A DNA stretch of 64,000 nucleotides. It comes from UBA1240 sp045599185 (lineage in GTDB: Bacteria > Spirochaetota > Spirochaetia > Treponematales > Treponemataceae). A program made the position numbers and the translations under genes. A model generated the notes under the pieces. The model did no database searches and had not been told where the DNA came from. It saw only the letters and a list, made by a program, of their open reading frames with translations. The stretch covers positions 62,001 to 126,000 of the forward strand of contig JAZRVO010000012.1 of the NCBI GenBank assembly GCA_045599185.1, written 5' to 3'. Shown here one piece after another: positions 32,124-42,041 of this stretch (position 1 is the first letter of the stretch; the number at the start of each line of letters is the position of its first letter).

Positions 32124-32984
32124 ATGATTATTAATCACAACCTTAGCGCAATGTATGCCAACAGAACCTTAGGCATTTCTAACGGTCAGGCACAGAAAGA
32201 CATGGAAAAACTTTCTTCAGGAATGAAAATCAACCGTGCCGGCGACGATGCTTCAGGTCTTGCAGTTTCTGAAAAAATGCGTGCACAGATTCGCGGTTTG
32301 AACAAGGCATCTGAAAACGCACAGAACGCTATTTCTTTCATTCAGACAACAGAAGGTTATTTGCAGGAAACAACTGACATCATGCAGCGCATCCGCGAAC
32401 TGGCTGTTCAGTCAGCTAACGGTATTTACACAGCAGAAGACCGCATGCAGATTCAGGTTGAAGTTTCACAGCTTGTTGCTGAAGTAGACCGCATTGCAAG
32501 CCACGCACAGTTTAACGGTATGAATATGCTTACTGGTCGTTTTGCAAAAGAAACAGGCGACAATACAGTTACATCTTCAATGTGGTTCCACGTTGGTGCT
32601 AACATGGACCAGCGCATTCAGGCTTTCATCGGTACAATGACAGCTACAGCACTTGGTGTACGCGGTCTTGGCAACGAAGAAATCATTTCGCTTGAAACTC
32701 CAGACGATGCAAACCGTGCAATCAATACTCTTGACGAAGCACTTAAAAAGATTAACAAACAGCGCGCTGACCTTGGTGCATACCAGAACCGCCTTGAATA
32801 CACAATCAGCGGTTTGGACATTGGTGCAGAAAACTTGCAGGCTAGCGAAAGCCGCATCCGCGACACCGATATGGCTGCACAGATGGTTAACTTCACAAAA
32901 GATATGGTTCTTCAGCAGGCTGGTACAGCAATGCTTGCACAGGCAAACCAGAGTACACAGAACGTACTTTCACTGTTGCAGTAG
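32124..32984 (+). CDS. flaB: Flagellar filament core protein FlaB (flagellin)
   Basis: Core subunit of the periplasmic flagellar filament of spirochaetes. 286 residues with conserved flagellin termini: MIINHNLSAMYANRTLGISNGQAQKDMEKLSSGMKINRAGDDASGLAVSEKMR and C-terminal ENLQASESRIRDTDMAAQMVNFTKDMVLQQAGTAMLAQANQ. The short middle domain is typical of FlaB, which lacks the variable D2/D3 domains of E. coli FliC. No signal peptide, as expected for type III export. Controlled by a sigma-28-like promoter and followed by tandem terminators. Its codon use is that of a highly expressed gene. Confidence 0.97.
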   Translation: MIINHNLSAMYANRTLGISNGQAQKDMEKLSSGMKINRAGDDASGLAVSEKMRAQIRGLNKASENAQNAISFIQTTEGYLQETTDIMQRIRELAVQSANGIYTAEDRMQIQVEVSQLVAEVDRIASHAQFNGMNMLTGRFAKETGDNTVTSSMWFHVGANMDQRIQAFIGTMTATALGVRGLGNEEIISLETPDDANRAINTLDEALKKINKQRADLGAYQNRLEYTISGLDIGAENLQASESRIRDTDMAAQMVNFTKDMVLQQAGTAMLAQANQSTQNVLSLLQ

Positions 32985-33006
32985 TAATAAACCGAAAGCA
33001 AAAATT

Positions 33007-33107
33007 GCCTGAAGTTTTGAAAAAGATTTCAGGCTGTTTTAACTTTTCAAGTTTATATAATACGCAAACCATAAATGCAAAAATCCGCTCAATTTTGGGC
33101 GGATTTT
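33007..33107 (+). terminator. Tandem terminators after flaB
   Basis: First: GCCTGAA (33007-33013) with TTCAGGC (33028-33034), then TGTTTT. Second and stronger: AAAATCCGC (33080-33088) with GCGGATTTT (33099-33107), then TTTATTTTT. Confidence 0.85.
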
Positions 33108-33169
33108 TTATTTTTAAAGTATCAGAAAGCGCCATTGCCCAAACATGCAGTAAAAAGTAAAATATCGCC

Positions 33170-34006
33170 ATGCACTTGCTTTATAAAAAGTTTTTTTCAT
33201 TTTCTGCAATTTTTGTTTTTTGCACCGCGTGCGCATGGTGCCAGAATTCCGTATCCGGCGTTTCAATGCCAAGCATAAACAGCCCAAGCTCGCCGCAAAT
33301 GCCTTCAATGTCAAGTTTTCCTTCCATTGGTGCACAGGCGCAAACCGGTAAAAAACCAAATGACAACGCCCAAACACCGGCTACCAACGGCAAAACTGCA
33401 AGCAGCAGGAACACAAACAGTTCAACAAAAACCGGCGTAGAAAACGAAGCCTACATGCTTTCAAACTTTACAAACGGGCTTATGGGCGGAAGCGACATTG
33501 CAACCCTAAACGCGCTTTTAGGCGGCAACAGCGCGTACACCGGCTACGGTACAAACACTTCCGGCAGTTCTACCAACCTGCTGCTGCAACAGGTTTTAGA
33601 AAAAATTGAAAAAATTGAAAACGCCCCAGACACGCCTGTAATAAACCAGAACGGAAAAATCATAAGGTTTTGGGCAAACAGCCAGAACCTTTTAAACGCA
33701 ACCACGGACGTTTATTTTTCAAGCAAAACGGACGACGGCAGCTTTTTTTTAACCGGCCAGCACAGAAACCAGCTGAACGGAAACGTAAATATGGAAACTT
33801 TTTACATAAGCGTTAACCAGATTTCTTCCAGACGGCATTTGTGCGAAATAAGCCTTTTGCAGGATTTTGAAGACACAGATTCCGTGCTGTACCGGCTTGC
33901 ACAAATTTCGCCGGTAGAAGCACAGGTTACAGGCAACCTTGTAAGCATAAAAGTTACCGCCGCAAACTTAAAAGCCGACATTCTGCTTGACGTAAGCGGT
34001 TTATAG
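33170..34006 (+). CDS. Secreted hypothetical protein
   Basis: Not recognised. 278 residues. A signal peptide (basic LLYKKFF, hydrophobic core, cleavage likely after ACAWCQ near residue 25) is followed by a Ser/Pro/Asn/Thr-rich low-complexity stretch to about residue 95, then a folded-looking domain with NGLMGGSDIATLNALLGGNSAYTGYG, a Lys/Glu helix LLLQQVLEKIEKIEN and a C-terminal beta-rich part (IIRFWANSQNLLNATTDVYFSSK and onward). No lipobox, so periplasmic or exported. It ends 22 bases before the HAD phosphatase gene, so they may be co-transcribed. No ribosome site is evident. Confidence 0.65.
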   Translation: MHLLYKKFFSFSAIFVFCTACAWCQNSVSGVSMPSINSPSSPQMPSMSSFPSIGAQAQTGKKPNDNAQTPATNGKTASSRNTNSSTKTGVENEAYMLSNFTNGLMGGSDIATLNALLGGNSAYTGYGTNTSGSSTNLLLQQVLEKIEKIENAPDTPVINQNGKIIRFWANSQNLLNATTDVYFSSKTDDGSFFLTGQHRNQLNGNVNMETFYISVNQISSRRHLCEISLLQDFEDTDSVLYRLAQISPVEAQVTGNLVSIKVTAANLKADILLDVSGL

Positions 34007-34028
34007 ACACAGCACACAGGAGAAAAAA

Positions 34029-34616
34029 ATGCTATTTATTTTTGACATGGGCGGCGTTTGCTGCAACACGTGGAAAGGTACGGACAGAATTTGCCAGGTT
34101 TTAGGCATAACAAAAGAAGATTTTGCACGTTTTTCGGGCAAAAATACCGAAAAAGACCTTTTTGCAGCCTGCACGAAAGGCACGATTGATACGAAAACGT
34201 TCTGGGAAGAGTTTAACAGAAACAGCGGAATGGACGTAAACACGGACTGGTTTCATTTTTTGTTTCATCCGGTAATGAACGGCAAGACCTTAAAAATTAT
34301 TGAAAACCTTAAGGTGACCGGTCACAGGGTAGTGTGCGGCACAAACACAATAAGCGGCCACTACCAGAACCATATTGAAAACGGTGATTATGCATTTTTT
34401 GACCAGACTTACGCTTCTTGCCTGATGGGAGTTGCAAAACCAGACCCGGAATTTTACAGAATGATTCTGCTTGCAGAAGAAACCGAAGCCGCTGACACCG
34501 TGTTTATTGATGACCGGATTGAAAACGTAGAAAGCGCCGCCGGAGCTGGAATAAAGGCGATTCACTTTAAAAGCCCGGAAGAACTGCAAACCGAAATTGA
34601 CAGAATAACAGGTTAA
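34029..34616 (+). CDS. HAD-superfamily (YihX-like) phosphatase
   Basis: Haloacid-dehalogenase hydrolase, probably a small-molecule or sugar phosphatase in the cytoplasm. 195 residues with motif I FIFDMGGV (nucleophile Asp6; the second position is Gly as in YihX-like members), motif II around VVCGTNTIS, Lys in VAKPDPEFY near 139 and motif III/IV DTVFIDDRIENVESA near 158. A small helical cap lies between 20 and 80. AGGAGAAAAAA precedes the ATG. Substrate unknown. Confidence 0.85.
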   Translation: MLFIFDMGGVCCNTWKGTDRICQVLGITKEDFARFSGKNTEKDLFAACTKGTIDTKTFWEEFNRNSGMDVNTDWFHFLFHPVMNGKTLKIIENLKVTGHRVVCGTNTISGHYQNHIENGDYAFFDQTYASCLMGVAKPDPEFYRMILLAEETEAADTVFIDDRIENVESAAGAGIKAIHFKSPEELQTEIDRITG

Positions 34617-34635
34617 AACCGTTTTTCTGCAAACA

Positions 34636-34665
34636 AAAAGGCACTTCAAAATTGAAGTGCCTTTT
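34636..34665. terminator. Bidirectional terminator
   Basis: AAAAGGCACTTCAA (34636-34649) and TTGAAGTGCCTTTT (34652-34665), nearly loopless perfect palindrome followed by TTT. Lies between convergent HAD and chemoreceptor genes. Confidence 0.85.
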
Positions 34666-34708
34666 TTTACTGGTAATTTTTTTTTCAGTTAACTAAACCC
34701 TTTCAAGA

Positions 34709-36793
34709 TTAAACTTTAAAGCGGTCTACCTGTTCACCAATTTTCTGAATGGAAGATTCCATCTGACTTGCAAGGCTAGAAAGATTCAAGCCGCTCTGAT
34801 TGATGCGGGTTGCGCCAACGGACATTTCTTCCATGCCGGTTTTCATAACCTGGGTAGATTTCTGCAAGTTGTGAACTTCTTCCAGAATAGACTGGTTTCC
34901 GCGTTCCATTTCTTCGCTGGCAGTTTTAACCGCATTTGAACTTTTGTTCATTTCGCCTAATGCAACAGAAATCTGCTTAGAACCTTCGCCCTGTTCGTGC
35001 ATTGCTTCCTTAATCTGCTGAACCAGAACGCCGGTGCTGTTAATTTCCGAAGAAACGCTTTCAAAGGCGCTTGAAGCAGTTTTTGAATAGTCTACCAGCT
35101 GAGCAATGCTTGTGTTGATTTTTTTAAGCTGTTCACCAATGTTTTTAGACTGCGCCGCAGAAGTTTCTGAAAGTTTTCTGATTTCGTCGGCAACAACGCT
35201 GAACCCTTTACCGGCTTCACCGGCGTGTGCAGCTTCAATTGCGGCGTTCATAGCCAAAAGGTTGGTCTGGCTTGCAATGCTGCTGATTACGGTGTTTGCT
35301 TCCTGCAGAGCCTTCGATTCGTTTTCAATAACCTTCATTTTTTCACTTACGTCGTTCTGGGTTTTTACGCCTTCGCTTGCCTTAACTTCAAGGTCGCCAA
35401 ATGAAGAAACCATTGTAGTAACGGAATTTGAAACAGAATCGATGCTTCCAATCATCTGTTCAATTGCGCTGCTTGCCTGACTGATGCTAGAAACCTGATT
35501 TTCAATCATCTTGTCCAAAGCCTGAATGCTTGAAGCAACCTGATTAACCGCGCCAACCGTCTGGGTTACGCTCGTGCTCTGGCTGTTGATGTTCGTTTCC
35601 ATGTTCTGAATGTTGGCAATAATTTCCGTAATTGAAGAAGCCGTGTTCTGGGTTGTTTCGCCAAGTTTTGAACCAACTTCAACAAGTTCGTCCTTCGATT
35701 CCTTGGTTGCCATAATAATGCTTCTAAGCATTGCGGTAAAATCGTTGAACGCGCCAACGATGCGTCCAACTTCCGTATTGTTTTTGCCTTTAAGGGTAAT
35801 TTTATGGTTAAGGCTTGTTTCGCCGGCAGCAATTTTTTCAATTGAAGTTTCTATCATTGTAAGCGGGCGCAGGGCAAAAACAATAAGACTGCCGATTGTA
35901 AAAATAAGCGACGCGGCAAGGAAAATGCCAACGTAAATTAAAATTGTCTGCAATTTGCCAACCAGCGCCAAAACTTCACGTTCTTCAATAACAAAACCAA
36001 TGCGCCACGGCGTATTTGCAATCGGCGCAAGGGCAGAAAGGTAGCGGATGCCGTTTTCAGTTTTCAGCCATGAAGTTGTACATTCGTGGCCGCTGATGTC
36101 AACAGTTTTTGCACTGGTTTCCTTGCTGTTCAAAATTTTGGCAATCGTATCGTAATCGCCGCTTGTATTGATAACTTCACCGTTACCGTCGATGAGGATG
36201 CCAAAACCGGTTTCACCAACCTTTACTTCCTTAAGGATTTCACCAAAACTGTCTGCAAAAACAACGCCGGTAACCATACCGATAAGCTCGCGGCCACGTA
36301 TTTTTATAGGGCGGCAAACATGAACGATGCGCTTGCCGTTTGTGCGTGAAATTACCGGGTTATCAACGTAAAAATCTTTTCCTTCCAGCATAATTGCCTG
36401 AAAGTAATCGCGGTCCGTAACCTTTGCGCTGGAACCGTTGTCGGCTTCAAAATTACCATTTGCATCGATAATGCCGACATAATCGTAATCTGCCGGGCGA
36501 ATTTCCGGTTGCGAACGTGCCCATTCAACAATGGCAGCCGGGTCTTTTGTTTCCAAGGCAACCTGACTGTTTACATAACGTTCAAGCTCGCTGGCATAGC
36601 GGCGAAGCTTTTCTTCCAGAAATGAAGTATAGGCCTTGGCAAGATTCAGATATTCAATTTCTGCACTTGCAACCAGCCGGGATTTTACGGTTCTATAAAC
36701 CAGAACGCCCTGCAAGACACAAACCAGAAAAACAATCAGACCGACAAACGGAACGACACCGTTTGCAATTTTTGCCTTTTTAATACCAGCCAT
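34709..36793 (-). CDS. Methyl-accepting chemotaxis protein with periplasmic Cache sensor
   Basis: Transmembrane chemoreceptor feeding CheA/CheW. 694 residues: TM1 about 12-34, a dCache-type sensor about 38-275 (RDYFQAIMLEGKDFYVDNPVISRTNGKRIVHVCRPI), TM2 about 283-308, HAMP about 309-362, and the signalling coiled coil to the end with the hairpin tip NLLAMNAAIEAAHAGEAGKGFSVVADEIRKLSE. GGGAGAAATTT precedes the ATG. The ligand is unknown; dCache receptors often sense amino acids or other small polar molecules. No adjacent che genes. Confidence 0.95.
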   Translation of the reverse strand: MAGIKKAKIANGVVPFVGLIVFLVCVLQGVLVYRTVKSRLVASAEIEYLNLAKAYTSFLEEKLRRYASELERYVNSQVALETKDPAAIVEWARSQPEIRPADYDYVGIIDANGNFEADNGSSAKVTDRDYFQAIMLEGKDFYVDNPVISRTNGKRIVHVCRPIKIRGRELIGMVTGVVFADSFGEILKEVKVGETGFGILIDGNGEVINTSGDYDTIAKILNSKETSAKTVDISGHECTTSWLKTENGIRYLSALAPIANTPWRIGFVIEEREVLALVGKLQTILIYVGIFLAASLIFTIGSLIVFALRPLTMIETSIEKIAAGETSLNHKITLKGKNNTEVGRIVGAFNDFTAMLRSIIMATKESKDELVEVGSKLGETTQNTASSITEIIANIQNMETNINSQSTSVTQTVGAVNQVASSIQALDKMIENQVSSISQASSAIEQMIGSIDSVSNSVTTMVSSFGDLEVKASEGVKTQNDVSEKMKVIENESKALQEANTVISSIASQTNLLAMNAAIEAAHAGEAGKGFSVVADEIRKLSETSAAQSKNIGEQLKKINTSIAQLVDYSKTASSAFESVSSEINSTGVLVQQIKEAMHEQGEGSKQISVALGEMNKSSNAVKTASEEMERGNQSILEEVHNLQKSTQVMKTGMEEMSVGATRINQSGLNLSSLASQMESSIQKIGEQVDRFKV

Positions 36794-37107
36794 AAATTTC
36801 TCCCAAAAAAACGGCTCTGCAAGTTCAAGGCGAATTTGCAGAAATATTCAATAATTATTTTGTTCTTTCCGCCAAAATAACCAAATTTTCAGCTAAAAAA
36901 TCGCAATTATTTGAAAAATGTATAATTTCCTGCTTAACGAATGATAATAAATTATAATATACAATAACCCGGTTGACAATAAAACATGTATGGAATTTTG
37001 TAGATATTTGAGATTTTAAAGAATTTTAATATTTTTTTTAACAAACAGAAACACCCCCGAAAACCGGCAGTTTTTCATTTTTTTTACTTTTCGGGGAATG
37101 GTTTAAG
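36794..37107. other. 314-base intergenic region
   Basis: Very AT-rich, no gene seen. It holds the leader of the upstream-transcribed chemoreceptor gene. CCCCGAAAA (37055-37063) pairs with TTTTCGGGG (37088-37096) around a 24-base loop, a probable but weak transcript end for the minus-strand gene at 37108. TTGACA at about 36974 on the plus strand has no gene to drive. Confidence 0.5.
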
Positions 37108-37533
37108 CTAGCGGTGCATAAGGTTCAGCAAACTGCTTCTTAAATTAATAAGGCGGTTCTGCAAATCCCGCACCTGATTCAGGCTGCTCATGATTTTTGA
37201 CTGCATGTAAATGTCTGCAATTGCGCCGTCAAACACAAAATCGGCAAAAGTTGCAAAAGTCATCGTGTTCATTGAATAATCCGTTCCAAACTGAACGTCC
37301 TTCAGTTCCCGCTGAAGTTCGCCAAGCTTGTAATTTATCCGGTTCATAAGCCGGGCAGCACCGTCCAGCTTGCTGTGTTTTATAAGGTCGGTAATAAAAC
37401 CGCCGCCCAAAATGTCAAAAAAACCCCAGTTACGCGCACTGCTGAATTTCTGTTCAGCCTCGCCAAGCATTGGCAAAATTTCGTCAATTACTTGCAGTGC
37501 TTCGTTCACTTCTTTCTGCTGCAATTCTGTCAA
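37108..37533 (-). CDS. Conserved-looking hypothetical helical protein
   Basis: Not recognised. 141 residues, all-helical by composition, soluble, with no signal or membrane segment. A glycine-rich turn NWGFFDILGGGFITDLIKHSKLD (about 35-57) separates an N-terminal helix from a long helical region (LMNRINYKLGELQRELKDV), and a C-terminal coiled-coil-like segment QVRDLQNRLINLRSSLLNL. Starts at TTG 37533 with AAGGAG six bases upstream, which supports expression. Confidence 0.65.
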   Translation of the reverse strand: MTELQQKEVNEALQVIDEILPMLGEAEQKFSSARNWGFFDILGGGFITDLIKHSKLDGAARLMNRINYKLGELQRELKDVQFGTDYSMNTMTFATFADFVFDGAIADIYMQSKIMSSLNQVRDLQNRLINLRSSLLNLMHR

Positions 37534-37702
37534 ATCCGTCTCCTTGAAAATTTTTTATTACAGATGATACTAAAAATATACTTAAATTTTCTGCATTGTC
37601 CAAACCGGGCGGCTGATAGTGGCGTATTCGGGGTAAAAGAGAGAAGAATCGACTTTTGGGAAATTTAACTGTAAAATTCAATAAAACTGCAAGGGGGCAG
37701 GC

Positions 37703-39445
37703 ATGGCAAAAACTTTTGAAATTAAAGACAATTTCTACATCGACGGCGAACCCGTTCAAATTATTTCCGGCGCTTTTCACTATTTTAGAACCGTGCCCGA
37801 ATACTGGCGCGACCGCATGGAAAAATTAAAAAACCTTGGCTGCAACACGGTAGAAACATACGTACCGTGGAATTTTCACGAAGAAAACAAGGGCGAATAT
37901 AATTTTGAAGGAATGCGGAATCTGGAAAAATTTCTGCAAACGGCAAAAGATTTGGGGCTTTTTGTAATAATCCGCCCTTCGCCTTACATTTGTGCCGAAT
38001 GGGAATGGGGCGGCCTGCCAGCCTGGCTGCTTGCAGACAAAAACATGAAAGTGCGCTGCATGTACGAACCGTTTTTGCAGGCAGTGCGCAGCTGGTACAA
38101 AGTGCTTCTGTCCAAAATTGCACCTTTTCAGATAAACCGGAACGGCACAATCATCATGGTTCAAATTGAAAACGAATACGGCTATTTTGGAAAAGACAAA
38201 AAATACCTGCAATTTTATGCCGATTTAATGCGCCAAAACGGCATTACCGTGCCTTTTGTAACCAGCGACGGCCCCTGGGGCAGCGCAATTAAACGCGGCA
38301 GTTTGCCGCAAGCCCTTCCAACCGGCAATTTTGGCAGCAAGGTAAAACTTCAGTTTGCCGCCATGCAGAAAAAAATAGGACAGAACCGGCCGCTAATGGT
38401 AATGGAATTCTGGTGCGGCTGGTTTGACGCATGGAACGACAAGCACCATACTTCCAGCCTTGAACAGAACAAAAAAGACCTTGACAAAATTATGCGCACC
38501 GGCAACGTAAACTTTTACATGTTTGAAGGCGGCACGAATTTTGGCTTTATGAACGGGCGTAACGTTACCACTTTGTACGGCGACACCACAAGTTACGATT
38601 ACGACGGCATTTTGACCCAGGACGGAAAAATTACCGAAAAATACCGGGAATTTCAGAAAATCATCCGTTCCTACAAAGGCGGCAGCGAAGAAAAATTAAG
38701 CACCGCCATTGAATATGCCAGTTTTGGCAAAATTGAAGTAAGCCGGAAAGTTGACCTTTTCAGCACGCTAAAAAAAATTGCCGCTCCCAAACAGCTTAAA
38801 AATGCCTGTTATATGGAAGAAACCGGGCAGAATTACGGCTACATTCTGTACAGCATAAATGCAGAAAACGCAAAAACCCTGCAAATGCAGAACGCTTTTG
38901 ACCGGGTAAACATTTTTGCAAACGGCAACCCCGTAAAAACGGCTTTTGGCAAAACTCTTAAAAAAAAGTTTTTAATTGAAAGAAATGAAAAAATCGGCGG
39001 TGAAACAAAAATTGACCTTTTGTGCGAAAATTTAGGGCGAATAAACTTTGGTTCAAAAATTGCAAACCAGCGCAAGGGCATTGAAAAAGTAAAAATCAAC
39101 GGCAAAAATCATCAGGGTTTTAGCATTTTTAACCTGCCTTTAACGCCGCAGCAAATTGAAAAAATTGATTTTGATGCAGGCTATGCAAAGGAGCTTCCGG
39201 CTTTTTACGAGTTTGTTTTTAACGTAGAAAAACCCTGCGACACTTTTTTAAACTTTGAAGGCTTTGAAAAAGGCTGCGCGTTTATAAACGGCTTTAACCT
39301 TGGGCGCTACTGGAACATTGGTCCGCAGAAAAAACTTTACCTGCCGGCACCGCTTTTAAAGCCGGGTAAAAACACCATAATTCTGTTTGAAACAGAAGGC
39401 ACGGCAGGCAGCTTTATAACCCTTGACGAAAACGACAGCTGGTAA
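37703..39445 (+). CDS. Beta-galactosidase, GH35 family
   Basis: Hydrolyses terminal beta-galactosyl residues of oligosaccharides. 580 residues, no signal peptide, so it acts on imported sugars. GH35 catalytic Glu residues: acid/base in MVQIENEYGYFG near residue 155 and nucleophile in VMEFWCGWFDAW near 235; the substrate-binding GAFHYFR, IRPSPYICAEWEWGGLPAWL and MFEGGTNFGFMNG motifs are all intact. C-terminal beta-sandwich domains with FINGFNLGRYWNIGPQKKLYLPAPLLKPGKN. GGGGGCAGG precedes the ATG. It stands between two chemoreceptor genes rather than in a sugar locus. Confidence 0.93.
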   Translation: MAKTFEIKDNFYIDGEPVQIISGAFHYFRTVPEYWRDRMEKLKNLGCNTVETYVPWNFHEENKGEYNFEGMRNLEKFLQTAKDLGLFVIIRPSPYICAEWEWGGLPAWLLADKNMKVRCMYEPFLQAVRSWYKVLLSKIAPFQINRNGTIIMVQIENEYGYFGKDKKYLQFYADLMRQNGITVPFVTSDGPWGSAIKRGSLPQALPTGNFGSKVKLQFAAMQKKIGQNRPLMVMEFWCGWFDAWNDKHHTSSLEQNKKDLDKIMRTGNVNFYMFEGGTNFGFMNGRNVTTLYGDTTSYDYDGILTQDGKITEKYREFQKIIRSYKGGSEEKLSTAIEYASFGKIEVSRKVDLFSTLKKIAAPKQLKNACYMEETGQNYGYILYSINAENAKTLQMQNAFDRVNIFANGNPVKTAFGKTLKKKFLIERNEKIGGETKIDLLCENLGRINFGSKIANQRKGIEKVKINGKNHQGFSIFNLPLTPQQIEKIDFDAGYAKELPAFYEFVFNVEKPCDTFLNFEGFEKGCAFINGFNLGRYWNIGPQKKLYLPAPLLKPGKNTIILFETEGTAGSFITLDENDSW

Positions 39446-39500
39446 AAAACACTAAAAAAGTTCAAAAACTGTCATTCCGAAACAAGATGTCATGACAACA

Positions 39501-39654
39501 AAAAAGCACTTCCGAAAAAGGAAGTGCTTTTTATTTTTGCTTTGTCTTTTATTATTGCTGGTGGCCGCAAAAACCCCTTTTTTTATGTAAGTTGGCTGGT
39601 GCTTTTGCTGCTTGCTTTGCCTTTAACTGCTGGTGGGCGCAAAAAACTGCGCCC
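39501..39654 (+). terminator. Tandem terminators after the GH35 gene
   Basis: AAAAAGCACTTCC (39501-39513) with GGAAGTGCTTTTT (39520-39532), then ATTTTT. Further on GGGCGC (39635-39640) with GCGCCC (39649-39654), then TTTTTT. Two similar segments beginning GCTGGTGGCCGCAAAAA and GCTGGTGGGCGCAAAAA (about 39556 and 39628) form an imperfect direct repeat between them. Confidence 0.75.
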
Positions 39655-39674
39655 TTTTTTACAGGCGGCAAAGG

Positions 39675-41732
39675 CTAAACCTTGAATTTGTCAATCTGTG
39701 AACCGATATCGTCAATTGATTTTGCCATTTGTTTTGAAACGGATTCAAGTTCAATGCCGCTGTCGTTAATGCGCTTTGTACCTATGTCCATTTCTTCCAT
39801 GTTCTGGGTAATTTCTTTGGTAATGCCCTGCAAATTCTTAATCTGCTGCATAATAAGTTCGTTGCCTTTTGCAATTTCTACAGAAGAAGTTTCAACCTGC
39901 GAACTGTCATTGCGCATGGACTGAAGAGCCTGACTAACCTGCTGCGAACCTTTATTCTGTTCTTCCAGCGCATCTTTCATCTGGGCTACAAAATCATTCG
40001 TATCCTTAATTTTTTCCCCAATGCTGCTAAACTTGCTGTTGGTTTCATTGCTTACGGCAACCGCTTCGCCAATAGTTTTGGAAATATCGCTCAAATTGTC
40101 TTTTATGTATTTAGACTGTGAAGTTGAGTTTTCGCTTAATTTTCTGATTTCGTCGGCAACAACAGAAAAACCCTTACCAGCTTCACCGGCATGTGCCGCT
40201 TCAATTGCAGCATTCATCGCCAAAAGGTTGGTTTGGCTTGCAATGCCGTTAATTACCTTGTTTGCTTCTTCCAGCGCCTTAGACTGGTTTTCAATTTTCT
40301 GAATTTTTTCGTTGATGAACTTCTGGCTTTCAATACCGCCGGAAAGCAAATCGTACAAATCGCGGAAAGAAGAAGCAAGAATATCCATGGAATGCTTTAC
40401 TGAAGCAATGTTGCTTACCATTTCTTCTGTTGCAGCCGAAGCCGAATTAACGCTGCCAGCCTGATTTTCAATAATCCTGTCGAAAGAATCAATTTTTTCA
40501 GAAATCTGGTTCAGCGTAGACGCGGTTTCTACAACGGCATTTGATGAAGTATTTATCTGTTCGTGGGTAGAACTGATGTTTGCAGAAATCTGGGTAATTG
40601 CCGAAGACGTGTTCATTGTAGAAATTTGCAGCTGCATACCGGCGGCTTCCAGTGTTTTTTTGGAATTCTTGATTCCGGCAATAATAACCTGAAGTTTTTC
40701 CGTAAATTTGTTGAATTCCCTGATAATCTGACCGATTTCGTCATCGGACTTAAATTCAATGCGCCGGGTAAGGTCTGCGTCGCCGCTCGAAATTTTTTCG
40801 AATGACTTTTTAACCGTTACAAGCGGCTTAAGTGATTTACTTATAATGAAATAGATAACAAAAACATTAAAAAGGTCGGCAGCAAGGCCAATAAGAAGAA
40901 TGATAAGGCGCAGGGTGTTTACCGAACTGTAATAGTAACTGTATGGAATTGAACAGACTACCTTCCAGTCCTTGTCCGGAACAGGACAGGAAACTGCAAG
41001 CATTTTTTTGCCCGTAATGCCGTCGGTGTAAATTTCCATTTTCTGGTTTTTGGCAACGTTCTGAATAAGTTTTGTATATTCGGCCAGATAATTTTCGTTG
41101 TTTTTTATTTCGTCTGCTACATTTGAAAGGATTTCGCCTGTTTTGTTGCTAATGATAACCGGGTGAAAATTTTCAACTACGGAAATATTGTCTGCAATGC
41201 TTGTAACTACAGAACCGTCTTTTGCCGATACGATGCAGCCGATGATTTTTCCGTCTTTCGATTTTACCGGCACGCTTAAAAACATCAGTACCCTGTTCCC
41301 GATTTTGGAAAACTGGGGGTCGGTAGAATAGTCAATGCCCTGACGCAAGGTTGGCTTTAAATATTCGCTTTCGTCTACTTTTGCCTGCACGGGTTTACCG
41401 GCCGCATTTATAAAACGGCCTTCTACGTCGTAAAAGGCAATGTTACGGTCATCGCGCCTTAAGGTTGCCAGAAAAGTACATTTTTCCTGCAACGGTATAT
41501 TTTCATCAATTATGTTTGGAAGAAGGGCAAGGGTGTGCAGCACTTCAAATTCGCTTTGAATGGCAGCATTTACCTGTTCGGCAGAATTTTCAGCCGTTTC
41601 CAAAAGGGTAGCTTCTATCTGGGTATCCAGATGCCTGATTACTGTTTCTGCCGCCAGCATACCTATAACGCCAACAGCAACAGCCATAAGAATTGAAATT
41701 ATCAGAACCAGTCTGGTTTTCAATGATTTCAT
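39675..41732 (-). CDS. Methyl-accepting chemotaxis protein with periplasmic Cache sensor
   Basis: Second chemoreceptor, 685 residues. TM1 about 7-29, dCache-like periplasmic domain about 32-270 (FLATLRRDDRNIAFYDVEGRFINAAGK; VKSKDGKIIGCIVSAKDGSVV), TM2 about 276-298, HAMP about 300-352, and a signalling domain whose tip is almost identical to that of the receptor at 34.7 kb, so both should contact the same CheA/CheW. The sensor domains are only distantly alike, implying different ligands. GGAAGG precedes the ATG at 41732. Confidence 0.95.
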   Translation of the reverse strand: MKSLKTRLVLIISILMAVAVGVIGMLAAETVIRHLDTQIEATLLETAENSAEQVNAAIQSEFEVLHTLALLPNIIDENIPLQEKCTFLATLRRDDRNIAFYDVEGRFINAAGKPVQAKVDESEYLKPTLRQGIDYSTDPQFSKIGNRVLMFLSVPVKSKDGKIIGCIVSAKDGSVVTSIADNISVVENFHPVIISNKTGEILSNVADEIKNNENYLAEYTKLIQNVAKNQKMEIYTDGITGKKMLAVSCPVPDKDWKVVCSIPYSYYYSSVNTLRLIILLIGLAADLFNVFVIYFIISKSLKPLVTVKKSFEKISSGDADLTRRIEFKSDDEIGQIIREFNKFTEKLQVIIAGIKNSKKTLEAAGMQLQISTMNTSSAITQISANISSTHEQINTSSNAVVETASTLNQISEKIDSFDRIIENQAGSVNSASAATEEMVSNIASVKHSMDILASSFRDLYDLLSGGIESQKFINEKIQKIENQSKALEEANKVINGIASQTNLLAMNAAIEAAHAGEAGKGFSVVADEIRKLSENSTSQSKYIKDNLSDISKTIGEAVAVSNETNSKFSSIGEKIKDTNDFVAQMKDALEEQNKGSQQVSQALQSMRNDSSQVETSSVEIAKGNELIMQQIKNLQGITKEITQNMEEMDIGTKRINDSGIELESVSKQMAKSIDDIGSQIDKFKV

Positions 41733-42041
41733 AAATTAACCTTCCGTTTCCTCAAAAACAGCATTTGAGACGTTTAGCAGGAATGCTCAGTTCTGAAATT
41801 TAAGAGCATTACCAGAAACCATGTATTTTTAATTTATTCCGTTATTTTGGTGATTATATATTAACCAAAATTATTGGTAAAGCTTATTAAACTAAAAAAA
41901 TTTACAAAATTAAAAAGAAGTTTATTAAATTAAATGGAAGAAAATATTTTACAGATCAAAAGCCGGGTTTTTAAGGCTGTTTGGTGGGTGCAAATTGCAA
42001 ACTGCGCTGCATTTTTGCCGGTTTTTTTGTATTATTGAATT
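41733..42041. other. 309-base intergenic region with an inverted repeat
   Basis: AT-rich spacer between divergent genes, no gene seen. ATTTTGGT (41844-41851) and ACCAAAAT (41864-41871) are perfect arms 12 bases apart around TGATTATATATTA, which also looks like a -10 region. A possible operator or promoter for the chemoreceptor gene. Confidence 0.45.
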